In this document: piece after piece, positions 1-11,295 of the stretch
Layout: every line of letters begins with the position of its first letter
How positions within the stretch are numbered: position 1 is the first letter of the stretch
DNA from: Tuctoria greenei
Lineage: Eukaryota > Streptophyta > Magnoliopsida > Poales > Poaceae
Direction of reading: 5' to 3'
Assembly (NCBI GenBank): GCA_036927565.1
Contig: JAYESD010000004.1
Span: forward strand, 91,144,942 to 91,208,941
DNA length: 64,000 nucleotides
Notes under the pieces: generated by a model
Told to the model about the DNA's origin: nothing
What the model saw: the letters and a program-made list of their open reading frames with translations, nothing else
The model's database searches: none
Translations under genes and position numbers: made by a program

Positions 1-400
1 GCAAAACCACAGTAACACGATATCATCCATGTCAACCAAAAATGCACCAAAGACTTAGCAAATGAATACTAAGCAATCTTTCCAGAGATGTAAAGCAAGT
101 ACGAAACATTGCAAATGAACAAACAGAAGCATTGCGGTCAAGTTCCGGACCTTGCCAGAGCAACCCGGACCTTGAGCCGGAGCTAACAAAAACTAGTCGG
201 ACCTTACCAACAAGTCAGACCTAGCATCTAACGTAGCCGGAGCTACCCAAAACAAGCCGAACCTACCGTCGGACCTTGCTGTAGCTCGGTACTAGAGTCG
301 GACCTTGATAAAAAGGTGTTTTGGTGATATTAAAAACTTTTATCGTCAAAGCAAGTGTATTCACTACAAGCCAATGTATTCAGCACACATAGGTCTTACA
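1..400 (-). repeat. E1 3' LTR, partial
   Basis: Matches 8233-8633 in the shared LTR almost base for base. It ends at 400 in ...CTTACA, which on the minus strand is the LTR start TGTAAGACC. A polypurine tract (minus strand, 401-411) lies just inside. Positions 140-305 hold dispersed CCGGACCTTG/GCCGGAGCT motifs. Only the first 400 or so bases of an LTR of about 1.66 kb are in view. Confidence 0.85.
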
Positions 401-1426
401 ATCTCCCCCTTGATGAATGCATTGGCAACACCATTTAAAATCCGAACATTGTCTTATTCACAAAGTTTTGAAGGCAATTTCTCCCCCTTTGTAAATCAAA
501 AGTAAAATGAGAAGAAAATCCAAAAGTAAAATGAGAATAAAATCCAAAAATTATCCCATATTATCACCCCCCCCCTTTATTATCTCTCCTTATGCACATA
601 TTCTCTTTCTCTTCATGCTTATCTCTCCCCCTTTGACAATGTATTCAACAAGTCATGAGCATATAATCAAATTATCTCTCCCCCTTTAGTTGTTATGAGC
701 ATATTATAACATATACATATAAACAAAGCTCATCCAAGTCATACTATCAAATACCTTATACTATCACAATAATGAAATACATAAAGTAGTGTAAGCCATG
801 CTAGAGATCAAATGTAATTTCCAATTTAAGTAAGTCATGATCTCACAAACTTAACTATTTCAAAACCTGAAATCATGACACTAGTTGCTGCATTTTATTA
901 TTTTTCAAGGCATAAATTTTGATGATATTTGCAAGAGATTATATGCGCATCTTCCTTATTCTAACCAACCAAGCCAAGCCCATGTCATTTGACAATCAGA
1001 AGCTTAAGGACATGGTTTTAGTCATACACAATTTCTTCCAAGTTCATATCTAAGTGCAATGATAAGCCATCTCAAAAGAAGAAATGCGATGCATGCATAT
1101 TCTCTTGATCTTTTCTCAATTTATATTTGTTCATAAAAACTCAAAATGTGAGTTGATTACTTGATTAATTCTTAATGATTAAAAGCACTTGTGAACATGT
1201 AACAAGTTCAAAACAGCAAGAAAATTCGACCATGACCAGTTTTAGTGTAAGTAATTATTCCAATTACTAGACATTGCAAAAACTACAAAATGTAGGACAC
1301 GCGTAATGTAGTAAGAACTTTCAGCATGTAAAAGGAATCACAAAGTCATATATGTATGAAATACTATGCTCATATTATTTTAATTCCAGATTCACACATA
1401 GACTTCCCAAGTTTCAAAACTCCCCC
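401..1426 (-). other. E1 3' non-coding internal region with repeated polypurine-tract motifs
   Basis: About 1 kb between the RNase H stop and the 3' LTR. No meaningful ORF is present. On the minus strand it carries several AAAGGGGGAGA-type tracts (near 401-411, 481-490, 565-577, 623-634, 676-687 and 1420-1427), of which the one at 401-411 is adjacent to the LTR and is the likely plus-strand primer. SIRE elements of some plants place an env-like gene here; I see none. Confidence 0.75.
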
Positions 1427-3045
1427 TCAATTTAAGCTATGAGGATGCATAACCCCTATTTCACTACGAATGTAACAAAAACGAGTGAAATCCAAAGGTT
1501 TTATAAAAATGTCAGCCAATTGTTGTTCGGTATCTACATGGTCAAGCACAATGTTTCCTTTTTCAACATTATCTTGGAGAAAGTGATACCTAATGTCAAT
1601 GTGCTTAGTTCTAGAATGTTGCACTGGGTTTTTAGCAATGCAAATGCACTAGTGTTATCACAGAATAGTGGAACACTATCTAGATCAACCCCATAGTCCT
1701 TAAGTGTTTGAACAATCCAAAGAATTTGTGAGCAAGCACTAGCAGCAGCTACATATTCAGATCCGGCTGTGGATTGTGCAACTGAATTTTGTTTTCTAGA
1801 GGACCATGCAACAAGAGAATTACCAAGAAAATGACAAGCACCGGAATTACTTTTCCTATCAATCCTACAACCCCCAAAATCAGCATTCGAAAAAGCTTTC
1901 AAAGTAACGGTTGAGGAAGAAGGAAGAAAAATTCCAAATTCTTGAGTTCCATGTAAGTACCTGAGAATCCTTTTGACGGCTTGACGATGTGAAGCATGCG
2001 GGGAGGCTTGAAACCGTGCACAAAGACATACGCTGAATTGTATGTCTGGTCTTGATGTCGTGAGGTACAAAAGTGATCCGATCATGCTTCTATATTCTTT
2101 TTGATCCACGGGTTCACCATCTTCATCAAGTTCAAGTGTTGTTGCTGTTCCCATTGGTGTCCGAAGAGGCTTGCTTTTGTCCATATTGAAGCGTCTTAGG
2201 AGATCTTTTGTATACTTCGTTTGATGCACAAAGGTACCCTCCTTTGTTTGCTTGATTTGCAGCCCCAAAAAGTAAGTGAGTTCACCCATCATACTCATTT
2301 CAAATTCGGAACTCATCATTGCTGAAAACTTGGACACAAGATCATGAGAAGCACAACCAAAGATAATATCATCCACATACACTTGAACAAATAATGAGTC
2401 ATTGCCATGCTTAAGCACAAAAAGAGTTTTATCAACCTTGCCCATGGTAAACCCATTTTTCAAGTAAGAATGTTTTTAACCTATCATATCATGCTCTAGG
2501 GGCTTGTTTGAGACCGTACAAGGCTTTGGACAGTTTGTAAACATGATTAGGAAAATCTGGATTTTCAAAACCCGGTGGTTGTTCCACATAAACCTCGTCA
2601 TCTATGTAGCCATTAAGAAAAGCACTTTTGACATCCGTTTGATATAGCTTAAAACCAATAGATGCAGCAAAAGCTAACAAAATTCTTATGGCTTCTAATC
2701 TAGCAACAGGAGCAAAAGTTTCATCAAAATCTAGACCTTCAACTTAAGTGAAACCTTGAGCAACAAACCTAGCCTTATTCCTAACCACAACACCATCCTC
2801 ACTTTGTTTATTTTTAAATACCCATTTAGTTCCAATTAAAGTGTGACCTTGAGGTGGAGGTACAAGTTTCCAAACATTATTTCTTTCAAAATTTTCTAAC
2901 TCTTCTTGCATGGCAATAATCCAAGATTCATTAGTGAGTGCGTGTGATATATCTTTGCGTTCAAAAGAAGCAACAAAAGTAGAATGAGCATAAGAGTTTG
3001 GATTGCAAAACCTGGACCGTGTGACTCGTTCGTGCAGGCTTCCAA
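1427..3045 (-). pseudogene. pol: E1 reverse transcriptase-RNase H region (broken)
   Basis: Copia RVT_2-type polymerase. Visible signatures include WKLVPPPQGHTLIGTKWVFK, DVKSAFLNGYIDDEVYV, the catalytic V-Y-V-D-D in the 1534-2463 segment, and YFLGLQIKQ. RNase H follows with an A-D-F-G-G-C-R block, a SEYVAAASA block and C-D-N-T-S. The frame is broken: a stop lies where intact copies read FTQVEG (near 2745), the frame shifts near 2465 between the thumb and YVDD parts, and it shifts again near 1625. The stop at 1427-1429 matches the terminal stop in E2 and E3. This copy cannot make an active enzyme as it stands. Confidence 0.88.
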
Positions 3046-4608
3046 TTATCTATTGTGGGGGATGATCTTTGTAAAACCGTAGGGGAACAGATGTCTCACA
3101 AGCTTCTTCTTCTTCTTCATGTTCATCACAAATCGATGAGCTTGTGACTTGAGGATGATTTGAATCAGCATTGATGGTTGTCGGTGCTGGTTGAGAATTA
3201 ACATTTGGAGCTGAACCAAAGTCTTTAGCTGCTGAATTTTCGGGCAGCAGCTCCAATTCTTCCTCATCTTCAACGAAAATGCTCCCCCCCCCAACGGATA
3301 TGGATCTGGACCTGCAATTTTTGAGCTAGTACCTGAGCTAGCTTCATCAAAAGACACTTCACAAGTCTCCACAATTTTGTTAGTGTCAAGTAAAAGCACA
3401 CGGTAGCCTCTAGTATGAGATGGATAACCAAGAAACATGCCATCAATGGATCTAGGTTCAAATTTATCAAGATTACCATGTTTCTTAACAAAGCATTTGC
3501 AACCAAAGACCCGAAAGTGTGTAGCACTAGGCCTATGTCCAAACTGGAGCTCATATGGTGTTTTACCTAGCTTAGGACGCAAGAAAACACGATTTGAGTC
3601 ATAACAAGCGGTTGCTAACGCATCAGCCCAAAATTTCCTAGGAGTTTGATATTCATCAAGCATAGTCCTAGCCATCTCAACTAAGGTTCTGTTCTTTCTT
3701 TCTACAACACCGTTTTGTTGAGGTACATATGGTGAAGAAAATTGATGATCTATTCTATTTTCAGCACAAAAGTGATCAAAAGATTGATTTTTAAATTCAG
3801 TTCCATTATCACTTCTAATTGCTTTTAAAGATCCTGGGTGATCAATTGATAAGCTAAGAAATATAGTTCTAAAGTGACTAAAAATTTCATTCTTAGATGC
3901 CATAAAGTAAACCCAAGAGTATCTAGAATAATCACCAACAATCACAATTACATACTATTTACCTCCGAAGGATTGAACACGTGAAGGTCCTACGGTGTCA
4001 AGATGCAAAAGTTGACATGGTTCAGTTGTCGTGATCATTGTGAGAGGAGTATGTGAACCTGCAACCATCGTAGCATGTCTACAAGAAGAGCACACAATTT
4101 CTTAGTCCCCTTTAAGCTTAGGCAGCCCACGTATGCGATCAAGAGCACTAACACGCGTTAGGTGATCAAAGCCTACGTGACCAATTCTACGATGCCAAAA
4201 ATATAGGTTCTTTGAGTCATTAGCAACTAGACACCTATGCTTAGAGGAAGACATATCAAAATCAGCTTTAAAAACTCTTCCAAACCGAGACATGTTAAAA
4301 ATAAGCTCACTATTTGAACTTACAACTTTACAGCAGTTTTTATTGAAAATAATTTCCAGATTTTCATCTAGTAATCGTGAAACAGAAAGCATGTTGTATT
4401 TCAAATTTTTGACAAGTGCCACATCCTTCAAAGTGTAGTGATCATTTACTCTAACCGAACCCTTAGCAATTATAGGAGTAGAAGAATTATCGGCAAAAGT
4501 AACATTCTTTACACATGACACAAAAGAGAGGGAGGAGAACCAATCTTTGTTACCGGCCATGTTGCGTGAGCAACCTGAATCCACAATCCAAATGTTCTCC
4601 TTCCTCAA
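3046..4608 (-). pseudogene. pol: E1 protease / GAG-pre-integrase / integrase region (broken)
   Basis: Begins with the aspartic protease start NIWIVDSGCSRNMAG, where D-S-G is the catalytic triplet. Next is the zinc-binding GAG-pre-integrase domain (W-H-R-R-x-G-H, then C-S-S-C), followed by the integrase core with the VGDYSRYSWVYF, SDNGTEFKN and PQQNGVVERKN blocks that hold the D, D and E residues. The first D of the usual V-D-D-Y is preceded by G here. Stops lie near 4100 and 3957, splitting it into 4102-4608 and 3046-3945. A C-terminal acidic linker leads to the polymerase. Confidence 0.87.
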
Positions 4609-4620
4609 ACGTGTAACCTA

Positions 4621-6912
4621 CATAGAAGCACAATACGTCGATGACTCAATACTGGTGTTAGTCAAAAGGCATTTAGGAATCCAGTACTGAGTCACACGAC
4701 GTGCAGCAGGAAAAACACATGAAAGCTGAGACAAAACAACAGGTTATGAGTCAAAGTTTGAGATTTTTTATTCTTAACTACTGACCTATAAGGTGTTACT
4801 TGTGTAGCACAAAAATCAGTAGCTCCGGAGGCAAAAACAGATGGTCTGGAGGTAAACTTTGAATGTTTTTGACTCAAAACAGCAAGTTGTACATTCGGTT
4901 CAATATGTGCAGCAAATTTTCCATGAAAGTTATGAGATCTAGGAACCATTCTTTCCCTTTTCTGTTGTTTAGCTAGTCTAAAACAAAAATCTATGACATG
5001 ACCATATCTACCACAGTAGGTACAATGAAATTTAACTTTGTGTTCATGTCTAGATGAGCAAGCAATATTTCTTTTTGAAACCGAATGAGACAACACTCCT
5101 GCAGATTTGAAAACCACTCCTTTTTGTTTAGGAACTATTTGAATCAAACCACTTCCTAATGACTTTACAGTTTTAGGTGGATGTGCCTTAGCATGAGCAT
5201 GAGAATCAAAACCTAAACCAGTTTTATCATTGCAAGACTTGGAAGAATTCAACAACAAGTTTAGGTTCTTATTCCCATTACAAAACCGATCTAATGTCCT
5301 ATGCATGTCATCAAGTTTATTGGACAGATCAAGGCAATTTTCACATGAAGTTTTTCCTTTTAGTTTGCAATTGGAACAAAATTTAACTTCATGAGAACGT
5401 AAAGCATTGTTCAATATAGAAATTTCATTCATAGCAACCTGTAGTTTCTTATCAAGATCATCACAAGTAGAACAATGCAAATCAATTGTAGAACAGCTAG
5501 CATCTTTCAAGTTTTTATCATTAAGTGCATCAAGCTCTTTGTTCTTTTCAATTTCTAACTAAAGTTTATCAAGTGTGGAGGTGTGCGCACTTCTTAATGA
5601 GGATAATTGTTCATATATTAAATCACATGAGGGACATGCATCATCACTAGGAATCAAAGTTTTTAAACGGTTGACTTCAGATTCTAGTGATTCAATTTTA
5701 GCAGCACTACCCCTAAGCTTTTTGTCCTTTTTCTTGACAATAATAGAGGCACGAGAAATAGCATCACACATTTCTTTGCAAGTAGGACATACCTCATCAT
5801 TGTCGCTGTTGTGTTCTGCCTCCTCCATACTTGATCTTGACTTGCCCGCCATAAAGCACAAGTTTGCCAAATAATCTTCATCTTCATCACTTCCAATGTC
5901 CACGTCGCTTGAGCTAGGTTCCTGGAGTGCTGAGATAAAACTGCTCACCAATTGACGTCTTGTAAAACCCTTCTTTTTCTTCGTATCTTTTGTAGAGGAG
6001 TGCTTCGTTCTTGTTTTCTTTTCATCCCGGGAAGTAGGACCTGAAAGGTTAGGGCAATCTGAACGAAAATGTCCTGTCTTACCACATTCAAAGCATCGTT
6101 GAGGTCCAGAGCTTCCTCTCCTTCTAGTTCTCACATTTTGCAATGCTTTTGAGAACCGGGTAGAGATGAGAGATAGCTCCTCCTCTGGAAACTCCTCAAT
6201 CAGTTCAAGGGTTAGAGAGGACAGCAAAGCAAGTGTACCACAAGATGATGTTTGACCAGAACTAGGCATGTTACGTTGAGAAACAAAAGCAATAGACTTG
6301 TTGGTGTTCTTACGTGAGATTATGTCAATTTCATGAGTTTTTAACTTGGAATATAGCACATCTAAAGTAAGTGAACTCATGACAGTAGATTCACGAATAG
6401 ATGTGACATTCATCCCCCAAATTGACATATATAATGCACTTAGCAATTGCCTAGCATTTTCAGCATCTGAAAAATTAACATTGACACTACGCAAGTTGCT
6501 GAGAATCTTATTAAAGCAAGCAAAAAGGTCATCAATAGACTCACCGGGTTGCATCTCAAAGCGCATGTATTATTTCTTGAACATGTCTTGCCTAACCTCT
6601 TTGATCATGTTGGATCCTTCGTGGTAGTCACAAAGTGCTTTCCACACATCGTATGCAGATCGGAGAATGTGCAACACGGTCAAAGTCGCTTTATGTTAAT
6701 CCTTGTATGATCAAGTTTCGAGCCTTGTTGTTGTTGTCGACATCTCTCAGATTTGTAGCTGTAACTTGATCGTTTGATGGCACTTTGTAAGGCTTGTATA
6801 CCTTCTCCCATATTGCAAAGCCTTGTGCCTGGATGAAAGCCTCCATGCGTGCCTTCCAAACCTGGAAATCAATACCAGCGAACACACAAGGTTTGGAAGA
6901 GTACTTCTCCAT
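4621..6912 (-). pseudogene. gag: E1 gag (broken)
   Basis: Starts at ATG 6912 (MEKYSSKPCVFAG), 60 bases inside the LTR. The N-terminal part (6691-6912) is the Copia gag/UBN2 type (FQVWKARMEAF). It loses frame near 6690 and continues in 5559-6566 and 4692-5510. Two CCHC zinc knuckles are visible: CFECGKTGHFRSDC and, about 300 residues later, CTYCGRYGHVIDFC. Between them are repeated C-x-x-C pairs separated by Lys/Glu/Leu-rich stretches likely to form coiled coil. The in-frame TAG seen in E2 and E3 is present at 4618-4620. Confidence 0.85.
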
Positions 6913-6959
6913 GATGATTAGTCAAAAAAATGCACAAATCACAAAGATTAGAGCACTGT

Positions 6960-6974
6960 GGCTCTGATACCAAT
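6960..6974 (-). promoter_or_regulatory. E1 primer-binding site (initiator-Met tRNA)
   Basis: The minus strand reads ATTGGTATCAGAGCC directly after the LTR end CTACA. This is the standard plant Copia priming site complementary to the 3' end of initiator-Met tRNA. Confidence 0.9.
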
Positions 6975-8633
6975 TGTAGGGTCGAATAGCACATGAAAAG
7001 CTACCATAGGGGGGTGTGAATCGTAGATTTAAAAATCTTACGCAGTGGAAACAATTAAACCCCAATCCCTTCAGTAGAAAAATGACCTGTTAAAGAAATC
7101 GTGTGTGAGACTAATATAAACGTGTTTCACCATGAAAAAAGTGATAGATATAAGAGAGAATGAAGTCACGAAGACAACACAACAAGAATCACTCAAATCC
7201 GTCGAGAAAAACTCAAGTTATGATCGAAAGATAAAACAAAGCTCAATCTGCCCTACCCGAGAAAAAAAACAGTTATGGAACGCTGCAAAGAAACTCGTGT
7301 ACATCATAGACCACAAATCCAATGACCGTGAAAGTATGACAGATGATAGATAATCAAGTTGTGAAGACAACCAAAAAAGAATCACGTCAATTGGATCTGT
7401 AAAACTCGAGTTATGATAAAACCACCGACGAAAGGTAGTGCTGTTCAGAAACTCGATGAGTAAAACTTGTCTGGAACAAGTCGGACGAATAAGGCACAAA
7501 AGTTCCTTCAAACTACGAATTTTATTCAATAGAACATAAGAGGAACAGCCCCAAAGTCGTGCACCACGAGCTCTGGGCTCTCTTGCTTATATAACCAGCT
7601 AGAAAGCCAACTCAACTCAGATCAAGAACCTAATCCTACTCTGTTCACGAATCGTAACTTTCTATAACTACTTTGGATTCTTCTATACGCAGAGAGAAGC
7701 AATCTTAAGACTTCCAAACACCTTAGGAACGTATCCCACATTCCTAAAAAACACAAATTCGTGACCCACACAAAATCCTATCATAACCAACTCAAATCTT
7801 TCCATATTTGAGTCAAACCCGACTCAGCCGCAGCTTGAGTCCATAACCTAGTCGGTTGGACCTTTCCGACCAACTCCTTACGTCCACATCTCTTTATCAC
7901 GTCTCAGAACCATGTAGCCACGCCCATGCACTCCTTGCACACGTGCAAACATCTTCCAATGACGTCCACGATACTTTCACATTCATTGTTCTTGATTCAA
8001 TCATGCTGTGCAACCTCCTGATCAGCTCAACCACAATTCCTCCTAAATTTGGTTGTTGGAACCTCATCTCCTCCCTGAGACTAGTCCAATAGATCCCATC
8101 ACCAGCTATGTCTTGAACTCCAGCAACATCTGCACATGAATAAACAACCAATCCATACGAGCTCATGTCCTCGACTTGACTCAAGTTAGTTCCGAACACA
8201 TCACCTTACGTGAGAACCTAACATAAGCATGTTGCAAAACCACAGTAACACGATATCATCCATGTCAACCAAAAACGCACCAAAGACTTAGCAAATGAAT
8301 AATAAGCAATCTTTTCAGAGATGTAAAGCAAGTACGAAACATTGAAAATGAAAAAACAAAAGCATTGCCGTCAAGTTCCGGACCTTGCCAGAGCAACCCG
8401 GACCTTGAGCCGGAGCTAACAAAAACTAGTCGGACCTTACCAACAAGTCGGACCTAGCATCTAACGTAGCCGGAGATACCCAAAACAAGCCGAACCTACC
8501 GTCGGACCTTGCTGTAGCTCGGTGCTAGAGTCGGACCTTGATAAAAAGGTGTTTTGGTGATATTCAAAACTTTTATCGTCAAAGCAAGTGTATTCACTAC
8601 AAGCCAATGTATTCAGCACACATAGGTCTTACA
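6975..8633 (-). repeat. LTR shared by E1 (5') and E2 (3')
   Basis: On the minus strand it runs from TGTAAGACC to CCTACA, 1659 bp with TG...CA ends. The left edge abuts the E1 primer site and the right edge abuts the E2 polypurine tract. A minus-strand TATATAA lies at 7587-7593. The far end (8370-8550) carries CCGGACCTTG/GCCGGAG motifs. One LTR serving two internal regions is the signature of LTR-LTR unequal recombination or of tandem element formation. Confidence 0.85.
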
Positions 8634-9669
8634 ATCCCCCCCCCCTTGATGAATGCTTTGGCAACACCATTTAAAATCTGAACATTGGCTTATTCACATA
8701 AAAGTTTTGAAGACAATTTCTCCCCCTTTGTAAATCAAAAGTAAAATGAGAAGAAAATCCAAAAGTAAAATGAGAAGAAAATTCAAAAATTATCCCATAT
8801 TATCTCTCCCCCTTTATTATCTCTCCTTATGCACATATTTTCTTTCTCTTCATGCTTATCTCTCCCCCTTTGACAATATATTCAGCAAGTCATGAGCATA
8901 TAATCAAATTATCTCTCCCCCTTTAGTTGTTATGAGCATATTATAACATATACATATAAACAAAGCTCATCCAAGTCATACTATCAAGTACCTTATATTA
9001 TCACATCAATGAAATACATAAAGTAGTGTAAGCCATGCTAGAGATCAAATGTAATTTCCAATTTAAGTAAGTCATGATATCACAAACTTAACTATTTCAA
9101 AACCTGAAATCATGACACTAGTTGCTGCATTTTATTATTTTTCAAAGCACAAATTTTGATCATTATATATTTGCAAGAGATTATATGCACATCTGCCTTA
9201 TTCTAACCAACCAAGCCAAGCCTATGTCATTTGACAATCAGAAGCTTAAGGACATGGTTTTAGTCATACACAACTTCTTCCAAGTTCATATCTAAGTGCA
9301 ATGATAAGCCATCGCAAAAGAAGAAGTGCGATGCATGCATATTCTCTTGATCTTTTTCCAAATTTATATTTGTTCATAAAAACTCAACATGTGAGTTGAT
9401 TACTTGATTAATTCTTAATGATTAAAAGCACTTGTGAACATGTAACAAGTTCAAAACAGCAAGAAAGTTTGACCATGATCAGTTTTAGTGTAAGTAATTA
9501 TTCCAATTACTAGACATGGCAAAAACTACAAAATGTATAACACGAGTAATGTAGTAAGAACTTTCAGCATGTAAAAGGAATCACAAAGTCATATATGTAT
9601 GAAATACTATGCTCATATTATTTTAATTCCAGATTCACATATAGACTTCTCAAGTTTCAAAACTCCCCC
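8634..9669 (-). other. E2 3' non-coding internal region
   Basis: Colinear with 401-1426 of E1, with the same series of GGGGGAGA tracts on the minus strand. The tract next to the LTR (8634-8645) has an expanded run of ten C on the plus strand. No convincing ORF is present. Confidence 0.75.
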
Positions 9670-11295
9670 TCAATTTAAGCTATGAGGATGCATAACCTCT
9701 ATTTCACTACGAATGTAACAAAAATGAGTGAAATCCAAAGGTTTTGTAAAAATGTCAGCCAATTATTATTCGGTATCTAAATGGTGAAGCACAATGTTTC
9801 CTTTTCAACATTATCTCGGAGAATGTGATTTCTAATGTCAATGTGCTTAGTTCTAGAATGTTGCACGGGGTTTTTAGCAATGCAAATGTCACTAGTGTTA
9901 TCACAGAACAGTGGAACACTATGTAGATCAACCCCATAGTCCTTAAGTGTTTGAACAATCCAAAGAATTTGTGAGCAAGCACTAGCAGCAGCTACATATT
10001 CAGATTCGGATGTAGATTGTGCAACTAAATTTTGTTTTCTAGAGGACCAAGCAACAAGAGAATTACCAAGAAAATGACAAGCATCAGAAGTACTTTTCGT
10101 ATCAATCCTACAACCCCCAAAATCAGCATCCGAAAAAGCTTTCAAAGTAACGGTTGAGGAAGAAGGAAGAAAAATTCCAAATTCTTGAGTTCCATGTAAG
10201 TACATGAGAATCCTTTTTACGTCTTTACGATGTGAAGCATGTGGGGAGGCTTGAAACCCTGCACAAAGACATACGCTGAATTGTATGTCTGGTCTTGATG
10301 CCGTGAGGTACAAAAGTGATCCGATCATGCTTCTATATTCTTTTTGATCCACGGGTTCACCATCTTCATCAAGTTCAAGTGTTGTTGCTGTTCCCATTGG
10401 TTTCCGGAGAGGCTTGCTTCTGTCCATGTTGAAGCACCTTAGGAGATCTTTTGTATACTTCGTTTGACGCACAAAGGTACCCTCCTTCCTTTGTTTGCTT
10501 GATTTGCAGCCCCAAAAAGTAAGTGAGTTCACCCATCATACTCATTTCAAATTCGGAACTCATCATTGCTGAAAACTTGGACACAAGATCATGAGAAGCA
10601 CAACCAAAGATAATATGATCCACATACACTTGAACGAATAATGAGTCCTTGCCATGCTTAAGCACAAAAAGAGTTTTATCAACCTTGCCCATGGTAAACC
10701 CTTTTTCAAGCAAGAATGTTTTTAACCTATCATACCATGCTCTGGGGGCTTGTTTGAGACCGTACAAGGCTTTGGATAGTTTGTAAACATGATTAGGAAA
10801 ATCTGGATTTTCAAAACCCGGTGGTTGTTTCACATAAACCTCCTGATCTATGTAGCCATTAAGAAAAGCACTTTTAACATCCATTTGGTATAGCTTAAAA
10901 CCAATAGATGCAGCAAAAGCTAATAAAATTCTTATGACTTCTAATCTAGCAATAGGAGCAAAAGTTTTATCAAAATCTAGACCTTCAACTTGAGTGAAAC
11001 CTTGAGCAACCAACCTAGCCTTATTCATAACCACAACCCCATCCTCACTTTGTTTATTTTTAAATACCCATTTAGTTCCAATTAAAGTGTGACCTTGAGG
11101 TGGAGGTACAAGTTTCCAAACATTATTTCTTTCAAAATTTTCTAACTCTTCTTGCATGGCAATAATCCAAGATTCATTAGTGAGTGCGTGTGATATATCT
11201 TTGGGTTCAAAAGAAGCAACAAAAGAAGAATGAGCGTAAGAGTTTGGATCGCAAAACCTGGACCGTGTGACTCGTTCGTGCAAGCTTCCAATCAT
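9670..11295 (-). pseudogene. pol: E2 reverse transcriptase-RNase H
   Basis: The long ORF 10375-11295 covers the RVT_2 core from MIGSLHERV through WKLVPPPQ, DVKSAFLNGYIDQEVYV and GLKQAPRAW to YFLGLQIKQTKEG. The catalytic motif reads V-Y-V-D-H, not V-Y-V-D-D, so the second catalytic aspartate is replaced by histidine, which should abolish activity. A frameshift near 10490 separates it from the RNase H frame (9777-10532), which keeps the A-D-F-G-G-C, SEYVAAASA and C-D-N-T-S blocks. A final frameshift near 9790 precedes the terminal stop at 9670-9672. Confidence 0.87.

Larger units (their letters stand above)
1..8633 (-). mobile_element. E1: SIRE-like Ty1/Copia retrotransposon, window-truncated at its 3' LTR
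   Basis: Copia element read on the minus strand. Order from right to left: 5' LTR (6975-8633), initiator-Met primer site, gag, protease, integrase, reverse transcriptase, RNase H, about 1 kb of non-coding DNA, then the 3' LTR (1-400), which runs off the window. Integrase before reverse transcriptase is the Copia order. The long gag with two zinc knuckles, the long 3' non-coding tract and the purine-rich AAGGGGGAGAT tract suggest the SIRE/Maximus lineage. Several frameshifts and stops make it non-autonomous. The right LTR is also the 3' LTR of E2. Confidence 0.88.

Noticed and set aside
401..1426. env-like gene in the SIRE 3' region
   Set aside because: I looked for an ORF with a signal peptide or membrane segment in E1, E2 and E3; none is present, only short frames with stops.
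6960..6974. tRNA gene fragment
   Set aside because: The match is only the tRNA 3' end complement, and its place beside an LTR shows it is a primer-binding site.
1417..9659. LTR edge at the GGGGGAG tract beside the RNase H stop, giving an LTR of about 2.7 kb
   Set aside because: The complete E7 LTR ends in TGTAGAC...CCTACA with 1665 bp, and E1-E3 have TG ends at the matching place next to another polypurine tract, so the LTR is about 1.66 kb and the rest is internal.
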